Assembly (NCBI GenBank): GCA_905210525.1
Contig: CAJLXE010000083.1
Location: forward strand, 1 to 6,792
DNA length: 6,792 nucleotides
Reading direction: 5' to 3'
Origin: an uncultured Clostridia bacterium
Lineage (GTDB): Bacteria; Bacillota; Clostridia; HGM11327
Below the pieces are notes generated by a model that saw only the letters and a program-made list of their open reading frames with translations, made no database searches and had not been told where the DNA came from. The stretch's first letter is position 1; each line of letters begins with the position of its first letter. Of the stretch, positions 1 to 5,761 are shown piece by piece. The position numbers and the translations under genes are program-made.

Positions 1-1
1 A

Positions 2-238
2 GCAGCAGCTCCGGCAGCTGAAGAGAAAACAGAATTCACAGTAGTTCTTGCTGATGCAGGCGCTGAGAAGATCAAAGTTATCAAGGCTGTTCGTGATATC
101 ACAGGTCTCGGCCTTAAGGAAGCTAAGGCTCTCGTTGACGGCGCTCCCGGAACATTGAAGGAGAACGTAAACAAGGACGAAGCTGAGCACATCAAGAAGA
201 CAATCGAAGAAGTTGGCGCTAAGGTTGAAATAAAGTAA
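2..238 (+). CDS. rplL: 50S ribosomal protein L7/L12, C-terminal part (5' end outside window)
   Basis: The reading frame is open from base 2 to a TAA at 236-238 and gives 78 residues. It starts in an Ala/Pro-rich hinge (AAAPAAEEK) and continues through the whole C-terminal globular domain. The domain carries the family hallmarks EFTVVL, KIKVIKAVRDITGLGLKEAK, ALVDGAP and a final EEVGAKVEIK. L7/L12 forms the multimeric stalk of the large ribosomal subunit and recruits translation GTPases such as EF-Tu and EF-G. Family members are usually about 120-125 residues, so roughly 45 N-terminal residues (the dimerisation domain that binds L10) lie to the left of the window. Codons favour GCT, AAG and CTC, as expected for a highly expressed gene. 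A terminator follows directly, so this is the last gene of its unit. Identification is secure. Confidence 0.97.
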   Translation, partial: AAAPAAEEKTEFTVVLADAGAEKIKVIKAVRDITGLGLKEAKALVDGAPGTLKENVNKDEAEHIKKTIEEVGAKVEIK

Positions 239-263
239 TATAAACTAAGGTTGATATTTCTTG

Positions 264-302
264 CCCGTAGATTCTTTTATAAGGATTTACGGGTCTTTTT
301 TA
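264..302 (+). terminator. Intrinsic terminator after rplL
   Basis: CCCGTA (264-269) pairs with TACGGG (288-293) and is followed at once by a T-rich run (294-301, TCTTTTTT). The hairpin begins 26 bases after the rplL stop. The stem is only six perfect base pairs around an 18-base AT-rich loop, but its position and U-tract fit a Rho-independent terminator. It separates the ribosomal unit from the polyamine operon. Confidence 0.8.
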
Positions 303-340
303 TGCCCGAAAATACATATTGTGACAAAATACGTCATTTT

Positions 341-353
341 AGGCAAATTGCCT
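341..353. repeat. Short perfect inverted repeat just upstream of the -35 box
   Basis: AGGCAA (341-346) and TTGCCT (348-353) form a perfect 6-bp inverted repeat around one central A. It ends one base before the TTGACA box. The position suits a protein-binding site that touches RNA polymerase at the promoter. The sequence differs from the two palindromes downstream of the promoter, so a different regulator would be implied. It is short enough that chance cannot be excluded. Confidence 0.35.
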
Positions 354-354
354 A

Positions 355-382
355 TTGACAAAATCAAAAAAAGGTATATAAT
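355..382 (+). promoter_or_regulatory. Sigma-A type promoter of the regulator-potABCD operon
   Basis: A perfect -35 box TTGACA (355-360) and a perfect -10 box TATAAT (377-382) are separated by 16 bp. Transcription would start near 389-390. That gives a leader of about 105 bases before the regulator ATG at 495. No comparable promoter is evident in the short gaps between the downstream genes, so this is probably the main operon promoter. Confidence 0.85.
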
Positions 383-400
383 ATACACCGTGTTTAGATA

Positions 401-423
401 TTACTAAACTTTAAGTTTAGTAA
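401..423. promoter_or_regulatory. Operator-like palindrome 1 (core CTAAAC-N5-GTTTAG)
   Basis: This is a perfect inverted repeat with 11-bp arms, TTACTAAACTT (401-411) and AAGTTTAGTAA (413-423), around a single T at 412. It lies about +12 to +34 relative to the predicted transcription start, where a bound repressor would block promoter clearance. An additional GTTTAG half-site at 392-397 sits between it and the -10 box. The same core recurs in the second palindrome. The XRE-cupin protein encoded next is the obvious candidate to bind it, but that is inference. Confidence 0.75.
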
Positions 424-440
424 TTCAAACCCGACATAAA

Positions 441-471
441 GGTATTATTAAACTTCAAGTTTAGTAATGCC
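441..471. promoter_or_regulatory. Operator-like palindrome 2 (core TTAAAC-N5-GTTTAG)
   Basis: Arms 441-455 and 457-471 surround a central C at 456. They match over 15 positions except two that would be T-G wobbles. The inner part repeats palindrome 1 (AAACTT, one base, AAGTTT). The centres of the two sites are 44 bp apart, about four helical turns. That would place two bound dimers on nearly the same face of the DNA. The transcribed form could also fold into a strong hairpin, but it has no U-tract and ends 10 bases before the ribosome binding site. A DNA operator is therefore the simpler reading. Confidence 0.72.
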
Positions 472-494
472 TAAAACCGAAAGAAGGAAAGCTT

Positions 495-1028
495 ATGGAG
501 CTTGGCACAAAAATCAAGGATTTGCGTGTAAAAAACGGTCTTACCCAACAGGAACTCGCAGACAGAACAGAGTTGTCAAAGGGATATATATCTCAGCTGG
601 AAACTGATGTGACATCGCCGTCCATTGCCACGCTTGCAGACATATTGCAGTGCCTCGGTACGAATCTCGGTGAATTTTTCAGTAACCATTCGCCGGAACA
701 TATCGTGTTTGACGAAAACGATATGTTTACAAACGAAACGGATGACGTAAGGATAACGTGGCTTGTACCGGATTCGCAGAAGAACGATATGGAACCCATA
801 CTTGTAGAGCTTGGCGCGGGCGCAAAAACCGCGCTTGAGAATCCCCACGCAGGCGAAGAATGGGGTTATGTGCTCGAAGGGACAGCAGATCTTCATATAG
901 GAGACAGAACATATACGGTAAAAAAGAATATGTCCTTTTATTTTGCGGCGGAAAAAACGCATTATATAGAAAATTCGCGCAAAAGACCGCTTAAATTTAT
1001 ATGGGTGTCCACGCCGCCCAATTTCTGA
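495..1028 (+). CDS. XRE-family transcriptional regulator with C-terminal cupin domain (probable polyamine-operon regulator)
   Basis: This is a 177-residue cytosolic DNA-binding protein. Residues 7-61 are a lambda-repressor-like helix-turn-helix (LTQQELADRTELSKGYISQLE, split across 16-36, then SPSIATLADI). Residues about 103-172 are a cupin_2 barrel. Cupin motif 1 is visible as H118-x3-E122-x6-G129, with Asn116 where many cupins have the first His. Motif 2 ends in H156-x3-N160. This architecture is that of PuuR-like regulators, which sense putrescine or related small ligands. The ATG at 495 has AAGGA (484-488) seven bases upstream. The gene is first in the operon, directly after two palindromes, which points to autoregulation and control of potABCD. 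The ligand and the sign of regulation are inferred from family and context. Confidence 0.9.
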   Translation: MELGTKIKDLRVKNGLTQQELADRTELSKGYISQLETDVTSPSIATLADILQCLGTNLGEFFSNHSPEHIVFDENDMFTNETDDVRITWLVPDSQKNDMEPILVELGAGAKTALENPHAGEEWGYVLEGTADLHIGDRTYTVKKNMSFYFAAEKTHYIENSRKRPLKFIWVSTPPNF

Positions 1029-1042
1029 AAAATCTTGTTATC

Positions 1043-1049
1043 GGAAAGG
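1043..1049 (+). promoter_or_regulatory. potA: Ribosome binding site that decides the potA start
   Basis: GGAAAGG lies 12 bases before the ATG at 1062. It lies downstream of the in-frame TTG at 1035, which itself has no Shine-Dalgarno. This favours ATG 1062 as the start, although the spacing is on the long side. Confidence 0.6.
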
Positions 1050-1061
1050 TATTTACTGAAA

Positions 1062-2108
1062 ATGGAAGATCACATCGTAAGACTTGAAAATGTCACAAAA
1101 ACATATGAGGACGGCTTCACCGTGCTTGACAACATAAATCTGTCCGTAAAGCATAACGAATTTGTAACTCTGCTCGGTCCGAGCGGATGCGGTAAGACCA
1201 CAACTCTCAGGATAATAGCGGGCTTTGTAAACGCGACATCCGGAGACGTTTATTTTGAAAATAAAAGAATAAACGATATTCCCGCGCACAAGAGAAATCT
1301 CAATACGGTTTTCCAAAGCTATGCTTTGTTTACACACATGAACGTGTTTGACAATATTGCGTTCGGACTCAAAATAAAAGGCGTAAAGAAAAGCGAAATA
1401 GAAGCAAGAGTAAAAGAAGCGCTCAGAATGGTGAATCTTTCGGGATACGAAAAAAGAGATGTAGGCTCACTTTCGGGCGGCCAGCAGCAGAGAATAGCAA
1501 TAGCAAGAGCCGTTGTAAACGAACCGGCACTGCTTCTGCTCGATGAACCCTTGGGAGCACTTGATCTGAAGATGCGTCAGAGCATGCAGCTTGAGCTTAA
1601 AGCTATGCAGAAGCGTCTGGGTATTTCGTTTATATACGTAACTCACGATCAGGAAGAAGCTCTTACGATGTCCGATAATATAGCGGTTATGAAAGACGGC
1701 GTTATACAGCAGTACGGCGCGCCGACCGATATTTACAATGAACCCAAAAATGCGTTTGTGGCGCGGTTCATAGGCGAGAGCAATATAATTGACGGTATAA
1801 TGCATAACGATTTTGACGTTGAATTTTGCGGTCACAGAGTAAAATGCGTGGACGCGGGATTTGAAAAGGACGAGCCGGTAGATGTTGTTATACGTCCGGA
1901 GGACGTTGAAGTCTGCGAACCGAGCGATGAAGTGATATGCGGAACCGTAAGAACGGCAATATTCAAGGGCGTTCATTACGAAATGATAGTGGACGGCAGC
2001 GACGGCAATACGTGGCTTGTACACAGCACTGTATTGAGTCCGGAGGGCAGCAATATAGGAATGTATGTTACGCCGTTCAATATTCACATAATGAAGAAGA
2101 CAGTCTGA
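1062..2108 (+). CDS. potA: Spermidine/putrescine ABC transporter ATP-binding protein PotA
   Basis: This 348-residue cytosolic ATPase drives polyamine import by binding the PotB-PotC channel. In order it shows Walker A GPSGCGKT (39-46), Q-loop Q85 in TVFQSYALF, ABC signature LSGGQQQR (137-144), Walker B LLLLDEP (157-163, catalytic E162), the D-loop GALD and H-loop H195 in YVTHDQEEA. Residues about 275-345 form a TOBE-type regulatory domain (VVIRPEDVEV, then GTVRTAIFKGVHYEM). Length and layout match PotA. I chose ATG 1062 because the product begins MEDHIVRLENVTKTYEDGF, as PotA proteins usually do, and GGAAAGG precedes it; the TTG at 1035 would add nine residues. It starts 33 bases after the regulator stop and belongs to the same operon. 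All ATPase motifs are intact. Confidence 0.95.
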   Translation: MEDHIVRLENVTKTYEDGFTVLDNINLSVKHNEFVTLLGPSGCGKTTTLRIIAGFVNATSGDVYFENKRINDIPAHKRNLNTVFQSYALFTHMNVFDNIAFGLKIKGVKKSEIEARVKEALRMVNLSGYEKRDVGSLSGGQQQRIAIARAVVNEPALLLLDEPLGALDLKMRQSMQLELKAMQKRLGISFIYVTHDQEEALTMSDNIAVMKDGVIQQYGAPTDIYNEPKNAFVARFIGESNIIDGIMHNDFDVEFCGHRVKCVDAGFEKDEPVDVVIRPEDVEVCEPSDEVICGTVRTAIFKGVHYEMIVDGSDGNTWLVHSTVLSPEGSNIGMYVTPFNIHIMKKTV

Positions 2109-2127
2109 AAGGAGCGCGTCGTTTATC

Positions 2128-2955
2128 ATGAAAAAGAAATGGCTTGCTTTTCCGTATATAATATGGATGATTCTTTTTACGATTGTTCCGCTTATTCTTA
2201 TATGCTATTATGCGTTTACGGACACGGTTGACGGTGTTGTACGCTTTTCGTTTGACAATATAAGCGCTGCATTCAGCAAAAATAATACCGAGCTTATATG
2301 GAAGTCGATTAAAATGGCTGCGTTGTCTACCGTTATATGTCTCCTTATAGCATATCCGGTGGCGATGATTCTTGCGAGCAAGGACTTTAAGGACAAAACA
2401 ATATTGTTGTTTTTATTCGTTATTCCCATGTGGATGAATTTTCTTCTGAGAACGTATGCATGGAGATATATATTGGAAGATATCACATGGCTCAACAATA
2501 TACTGGGTGTGTTCGGAATAAAACCCGTGACGTTGCTTTTTACGGACTTTGCGGTTATTCTCGGTATGGTATATAATTTTCTGCCATTCATGATATTGCC
2601 GATTTATACGGTTTTGAGCAAAATAAATCCGCGCGTCATAGAAGCGGCTCAGGATCTGGGCGCAAACAAAGTGAATGTATTCAGAAAAATAATATTTCCG
2701 CTCAGTCTGCCGGGCGTAATGTCGGGGATAGTTATGGTATTTATGCCGGCGGTATCCACATTTGTGGTGTCGAAGCTTTTGGGCGGAGGAAAATATTACC
2801 TCATAGGAAATATTATAGAAAATTATTTTATAGAATCAATAAACGGTTGGCATAAAGGTGCGGCGGTATCGCTTGTATTGCTTGTAATTATTCTGATATC
2901 GATGTTCGTACTTAACAGGTATGATAAAGACCATGAAGGAGGTACACTGATGTGA
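2128..2955 (+). CDS. potB: Spermidine/putrescine ABC transporter permease PotB
   Basis: This 275-residue inner-membrane permease is one half of the polyamine channel. About six hydrophobic segments are visible, near residues 8-30, 63-83, 91-111, 137-163, 196-218 and 245-263. The cytoplasmic EAA loop that docks on PotA is clear: EAAQDLGANKVNVFRKIIFP from 172, with LPG at 194-196. The motif PMWMNFLLRTYAW (100-112) is typical of PotB. AAAGGAG (2108-2114) overlaps the potA stop and lies 13 bases before the ATG; no alternative in-frame start is nearer. The gap to potA is 19 bases, and the end overlaps potC by four bases, consistent with coupled translation. Confidence 0.94.
   Translation: MKKKWLAFPYIIWMILFTIVPLILICYYAFTDTVDGVVRFSFDNISAAFSKNNTELIWKSIKMAALSTVICLLIAYPVAMILASKDFKDKTILLFLFVIPMWMNFLLRTYAWRYILEDITWLNNILGVFGIKPVTLLFTDFAVILGMVYNFLPFMILPIYTVLSKINPRVIEAAQDLGANKVNVFRKIIFPLSLPGVMSGIVMVFMPAVSTFVVSKLLGGGKYYLIGNIIENYFIESINGWHKGAAVSLVLLVIILISMFVLNRYDKDHEGGTLM
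2936..2942 (+). promoter_or_regulatory. potC: Ribosome binding site supporting a GTG start for potC
   Basis: AAGGAGG lies nine bases before GTG 2952, inside the end of potB. The ATG at 2950 is in the potB frame and stops at once (ATG TGA), so it cannot start potC. The GTG start therefore rests on this site. Confidence 0.8.
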
Positions 2956-3854
2956 AACGTTTTAATGCAAAAAATCCGTTTAAAAAGCTGTACCTGATTA
3001 TAATTCTGTTGTTTATGTATGCTCCTATAGCTGTTATGATTGTATTTTCATTCAACGAATCAAGACAGCTCGGACACTGGACGGGATTTTCTCTGAAGTG
3101 GTACGAACAGCTTTTCAACAACTCACAGATAATGAGCGCATTGGGTTATACGCTTGTCATAGCGCTTTTGGCAGCGTCGATTGCAACGGTGGTAGGAACG
3201 ATAACGGCAATAGGACTTCACGGTTACGGCAAGTTTTCAAAATCGCTTGTGATGAATATAACCTATGTGCCGGTTGTGAATCCGGATATAATTACGGGTC
3301 TTTCGCTTATGCTTCTGTTCATGTTTGCAAAAATGCGCCTGGGATTTATAACAATGCTTATTGCACACGTGGTTTTCTGCATACCGTACGTAATATTTTC
3401 GGTAATGCCTAAACTCAGACAGGTTAATTTTTCAAGATACGAAGCGGCGCAGGATCTCGGTGCAACACCGTCTCAGGCATTGCGTAAAGTAATAATTCCC
3501 GAGCTTATGCCCGGAATACTCAGCGGATTTATGTTGTCGTTCACACTCTCGATAGATGACTTTGTGGTAAGCTTTTTTACCACGGGCAACGGAGTGATGA
3601 ATTTATCGACAATAATTTATTCCATGACAAAAAGAGGAATAAATCCGGCGCTTAATGCTCTTTCAACGATAATGTTTGCGGCTGTTCTTATATTGCTTAC
3701 GGTGATCAATGTGTATCAGACAAAGGGCAAAAGAAAGCGTGCCGCGAATAAAACTGCGGCTCGTAATGAGGAGATTGAATTTGAACTGCAAAATTCTAAA
3801 ATTCAGAATTTCGGCATAGAAGAAGAAAATAAAATAAAATCGGAGGAAATATAA
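2952..3854 (+). CDS. potC: Spermidine/putrescine ABC transporter permease PotC, with charged C-terminal extension
   Basis: This 300-residue permease is the second half of the polyamine channel. Hydrophobic segments are visible near residues 12-34, 64-88, 98-126, 130-152, 186-210 and 236-254. The EAA loop is EAAQDLGATPSQALRKVIIP from 164, with MPG at 186-188. LSIDDFVVSFFTTG (199-212) is a strong PotC signature. The GTG start overlaps the potB stop (GTGA). After the last membrane segment there is a charged tail of about 43 residues (258-300), first basic and then Glu/Lys-rich. E. coli PotC is about 264 residues, so this tail is extra. Part of it is encoded by an inverted repeat (3791-3811). The tail ends immediately before potD; its role is unknown. 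Confidence 0.94.
   Translation: MKRFNAKNPFKKLYLIIILLFMYAPIAVMIVFSFNESRQLGHWTGFSLKWYEQLFNNSQIMSALGYTLVIALLAASIATVVGTITAIGLHGYGKFSKSLVMNITYVPVVNPDIITGLSLMLLFMFAKMRLGFITMLIAHVVFCIPYVIFSVMPKLRQVNFSRYEAAQDLGATPSQALRKVIIPELMPGILSGFMLSFTLSIDDFVVSFFTTGNGVMNLSTIIYSMTKRGINPALNALSTIMFAAVLILLTVINVYQTKGKRKRAANKTAARNEEIEFELQNSKIQNFGIEEENKIKSEEI
3842..3846 (+). promoter_or_regulatory. potD: Ribosome binding site supporting a TTG start for potD
   Basis: GGAGG lies eight bases before TTG 3855, which follows directly after the potC TAA at 3852-3854. From this TTG the product begins MKKF and reads straight into a lipoprotein signal peptide, so the rare start codon is well supported. Confidence 0.8.
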
Positions 3855-4907
3855 TTGAAAAAATTTGCTGCAATTTGTTTATCGGTTGTAATGTGTCTCG
3901 GCGTTGTTTTTTGCAGTGCCGGCTGTGAGAAAAAACAGAAGCTTTACCTCTATAACTGGGGCGACTACATGGATTCTGAAGTTATAAAAGCTTTTGAAAA
4001 AGAGTACAATGTTGAAGTGGTTGAAGAATATTTCGACAGAAATGAAGATATGTACATTAAGGTAAAAAACGGTTCAAGTGATTATGACGTTCTTGTTCCG
4101 TCGGAATATATGATAGAGCGTCTTATAAAAGACGATCTGCTTTATAAGCTTGATTTTAATAATATTCCGAATTATGCGAATATAAGCGAGATGGTTCTCA
4201 ATATGAGCAACGGCGTTGACAAAGAATACATGGTTCCTTTTATGTGGGGAACGCTCGGAATACTTTATAATCCCGAAGTTGTAAGCCCGGAAGAGGCAAA
4301 AAGCTGGAATGTTCTTTGGGATGAGAAGTATTCGGGAAGAATCGTCATGATAGACAGCGTAAGAGATTCTTTTGCAGCTGCGCTTATTAAGCTGGGATAT
4401 TCGATCAATACAACAAATGAGGATGAAATCGAAGAGGCGGCTCAGCTTCTCAGAGAACAGATGCCTTTGGTAAAATCGTACGAAGCTGATACGATAAAGA
4501 GTATGCTTTCAAGCGGTACTGCGGATCTGGCTGTGACATATTCGGGTGAAGCGGTTGCCGCAAAGGCTCTTGCTAAGGAAAAAGGCAGAACACTTGATTT
4601 TGTTGTGCCCGATGAAGGCGGTAATGTGTGGTATGACGGACTTGTTATTCCCAAAACATCGAAGAACAAAGAACTTGCCGAAAAATTCATAAATTTTCTT
4701 TGCGAAGCGGAAAACGCAAAGCTCATATCCGAATATATAGGATATGCAACGGCAAATGAAGCTGCGTATAAAATACTTGATGAAAGCCTTAAGGCTGATG
4801 AGGACTTCTGGGCAACCGAAGATATTCTCAAAAGATGCGTCGCTTTCAAATACCTCGGAAATGACCTTGAAAAATATCAGTCAAGATGGTCAACGATAAA
4901 AAAATAA
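3855..4907 (+). CDS. potD: Spermidine/putrescine-binding lipoprotein PotD
   Basis: This 350-residue extracytoplasmic solute-binding protein delivers polyamine to PotB-PotC. The signal peptide is MKKF plus a hydrophobic core (5-20). Lipidation is expected at C24 (SAGC); the Ser at -3 is not the most canonical lipobox residue. The mature part has the PotD family marks: YLYNWGDYMD (31-40), YDVLVPSEYMIERL (77-90), PFMWGTLGILYNP (128-140), MIDSVRDSF (165-173), LAVTYSGEA (225-233) and VWYDGLVIPK (258-267). By eye, W35, Y38, S83, Y85, W259, D261 and Y297 fall on known PotD ligand-contact positions. S168 seems to replace the E. coli Asp168, while D171 keeps an acid at the Glu171 position. Spermidine versus putrescine preference cannot be told. 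It is the last gene of the operon. Confidence 0.94.
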   Translation: MKKFAAICLSVVMCLGVVFCSAGCEKKQKLYLYNWGDYMDSEVIKAFEKEYNVEVVEEYFDRNEDMYIKVKNGSSDYDVLVPSEYMIERLIKDDLLYKLDFNNIPNYANISEMVLNMSNGVDKEYMVPFMWGTLGILYNPEVVSPEEAKSWNVLWDEKYSGRIVMIDSVRDSFAAALIKLGYSINTTNEDEIEEAAQLLREQMPLVKSYEADTIKSMLSSGTADLAVTYSGEAVAAKALAKEKGRTLDFVVPDEGGNVWYDGLVIPKTSKNKELAEKFINFLCEAENAKLISEYIGYATANEAAYKILDESLKADEDFWATEDILKRCVAFKYLGNDLEKYQSRWSTIKK

Positions 4908-4917
4908 TGTTTGTTTC

Positions 4918-4943
4918 TTGGACGCTTTTATAAAAGCGTCCAA
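4918..4943. terminator. potD: Perfect 26-nt palindrome after potD, probable operon-end hairpin
   Basis: TTGGACGCTTTTA (4918-4930) is followed directly by its exact reverse complement TAAAAGCGTCCAA (4931-4943). It starts 11 bases after the potD stop. The RNA would form a stable stem closed by GGACGC/GCGTCC. No U-tract follows on the plus strand (ACCCGAAAAC). It is therefore an atypical terminator, or else a 3'-end stabilising hairpin. On the minus strand a T-rich run lies about 11 bases beyond the stem, so bidirectional use is possible. Confidence 0.55.
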
Positions 4944-4971
4944 ACCCGAAAACTTTAAATCACTACGTGGT

Positions 4972-5020
4972 TACCAATCAGCCGCGCCGATGGTCGTCGC
5001 GTCAGATTGGTATTTATTTT
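4972..5020 (+). terminator. Second hairpin with T-rich tail, possible backup terminator
   Basis: TACCAATC (4972-4979) pairs with GATTGGTA (5005-5012), and CGCG (4983-4986) can pair with CGCG (4998-5001) inside it. TTTATTTT (5013-5020) follows immediately. This has the form of an intrinsic terminator for plus-strand transcripts that read past the first palindrome. The internal mismatches and long loop lower confidence. Confidence 0.5.
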
Positions 5021-5050
5021 ACGTTTCTATATTGAGGTTTAATAACGGCG

Positions 5051-5078
5051 GGAATTTATAGGAGGCTCTCCGAATTCC
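5051..5078. repeat. Nested inverted repeat in the gene-free gap
   Basis: GGAATT (5051-5056) pairs with AATTCC (5073-5078), and GGAG (5061-5064) pairs with CTCC (5068-5071) around a GCT loop. It contains AGGAGG (5060-5065), which resembles a ribosome binding site, but no credible reading frame follows. The gap 4908-5181 otherwise shows no gene. A further AT-rich inverted repeat, CAATATT/AATATTG, lies at 5103-5109 and 5125-5131. Confidence 0.35.
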
Positions 5079-5181
5079 GAAAGAGGTTGTTGACATCGAA
5101 AACAATATTTTTGTGGAATATCATAATATTGTAGTAAATACTAAGTAACGAATAAGCGATAATGTTTTATTGATGAAGCAG

Positions 5182-5610
5182 TCAACTTTTTTTATTTTTC
5201 AATGTTCGGGGCATAAACAACAGTGCATTTACAAGTACAAGAAGCATAGTTGCAACGAGTAATAAACACAAAACGTACATATGGTATGAGAATAAATCCA
5301 CTATGTATCTCGGTACATACCAATAGTGGGCGTCCCATATCAGCCAGAACACATAACTTATAGGAAATACGGAAACAAAAAGTACAATATGTTTCAATCT
5401 TTCATTTTTACAAAAGGCTATCCATGCATAACCAATCAGAAAATACACTGTGGGCATTACCATGAATAAAGCCGAGAGTCCATTGAGGTCACCGAACTCA
5501 TTGTATTCGGGCGTTTTATGGTTTATTTCTATAACAACAGATATTGCAAGAATTACAAACGCTATGCACGGAATCAAAATTTTAAATACTTTTTTTATTT
5601 TGTTTTTCAT
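5182..5610 (-). CDS. Small integral membrane protein, family not recognised
   Basis: This is a 142-residue protein read from ATG at 5610; a TTG at 5643 would add eleven residues. It begins with a basic stretch (MKNKIKKVFK). About four hydrophobic segments follow: roughly residues 11-29, 44-66, 73-93 and 105-135. The third holds VFWLIWDAHYWYVPRY, an aromatic-rich turn. A basic tail (RTLKNKKS) closes the protein. The basic N-terminus suggests a cytoplasmic start. Neither possible start has a clear Shine-Dalgarno sequence, and no promoter is evident in the 150 bases upstream. It could be expressed by read-through past the hairpin at 5707-5736. It converges on potD and does not look like part of the transporter. 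I recognise no catalytic or binding motif and assign no function. Confidence 0.6.
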   Translation of the reverse strand: MKNKIKKVFKILIPCIAFVILAISVVIEINHKTPEYNEFGDLNGLSALFMVMPTVYFLIGYAWIAFCKNERLKHIVLFVSVFPISYVFWLIWDAHYWYVPRYIVDLFSYHMYVLCLLLVATMLLVLVNALLFMPRTLKNKKS

Positions 5611-5706
5611 GAGGTTCTGACTTGATTTTTTGGCATCTCTCAATGAGATTGGATTCGTCTCACCAAAGCGATTGGCTTTTGGATCGGCAAATTAATTAAA
5701 TAGATG

Positions 5707-5736
5707 TAAAATTAGTATGGGCCAATCGGCCCATAC
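5707..5736 (-). terminator. Intrinsic terminator of the minus-strand lipoprotein unit
   Basis: GTATGGGCC (5715-5723) and GGCCCATAC (5728-5736) form a perfect 9-bp stem with a four-base loop. Read on the minus strand, the stem is followed by TAATTTTA (5714 down to 5707). It begins 25 bases beyond the lipoprotein stop. The plus-strand side lacks a U-tract, so it is directional. Confidence 0.75.
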
Positions 5737-5761
5737 CGTTAGATTAGATATAATATTTCAG

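Noticed and set aside
467..560. Short open frame from ATG 467, a possible leader peptide overlapping the regulator start
   Set aside because: The ATG lies inside palindrome 2 without a ribosome binding site and the frame runs out of phase through the start of the regulator gene.
1035..1061. Upstream TTG start for potA adding nine residues
   Set aside because: No Shine-Dalgarno precedes it, the added residues are not typical of PotA, and GGAAAGG lies between it and ATG 1062.
1467..2129. Long minus-strand open frame (220 codons) opposite potA
   Set aside because: It lies entirely antisense to a well-supported ABC ATPase, shows no domain, and its composition is what the complement of potA codons would give.
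4442..4849. Minus-strand open frame of 135 codons opposite potD
   Set aside because: Its Ser/Ala-rich, low-complexity product is the shadow of potD codons; it has no ribosome binding site or recognisable motif.
4949..4960. AAACTTTAA-like match to the operator core after potD
   Set aside because: Only one arm is present and no promoter is nearby; in AT-rich DNA this is likely chance.
5090..5127. TTGACA at 5090-5095 with CATAAT at 5122-5127 as a plus-strand promoter
   Set aside because: The spacing is 26 bp, far from 16-18 bp, and no plus-strand gene follows.
5611..5643. TTG 5643 as the start of the small membrane protein
   Set aside because: It has no better ribosome binding site than ATG 5610 and would add a polar segment before the basic MKNKIKK start; it cannot be fully excluded.
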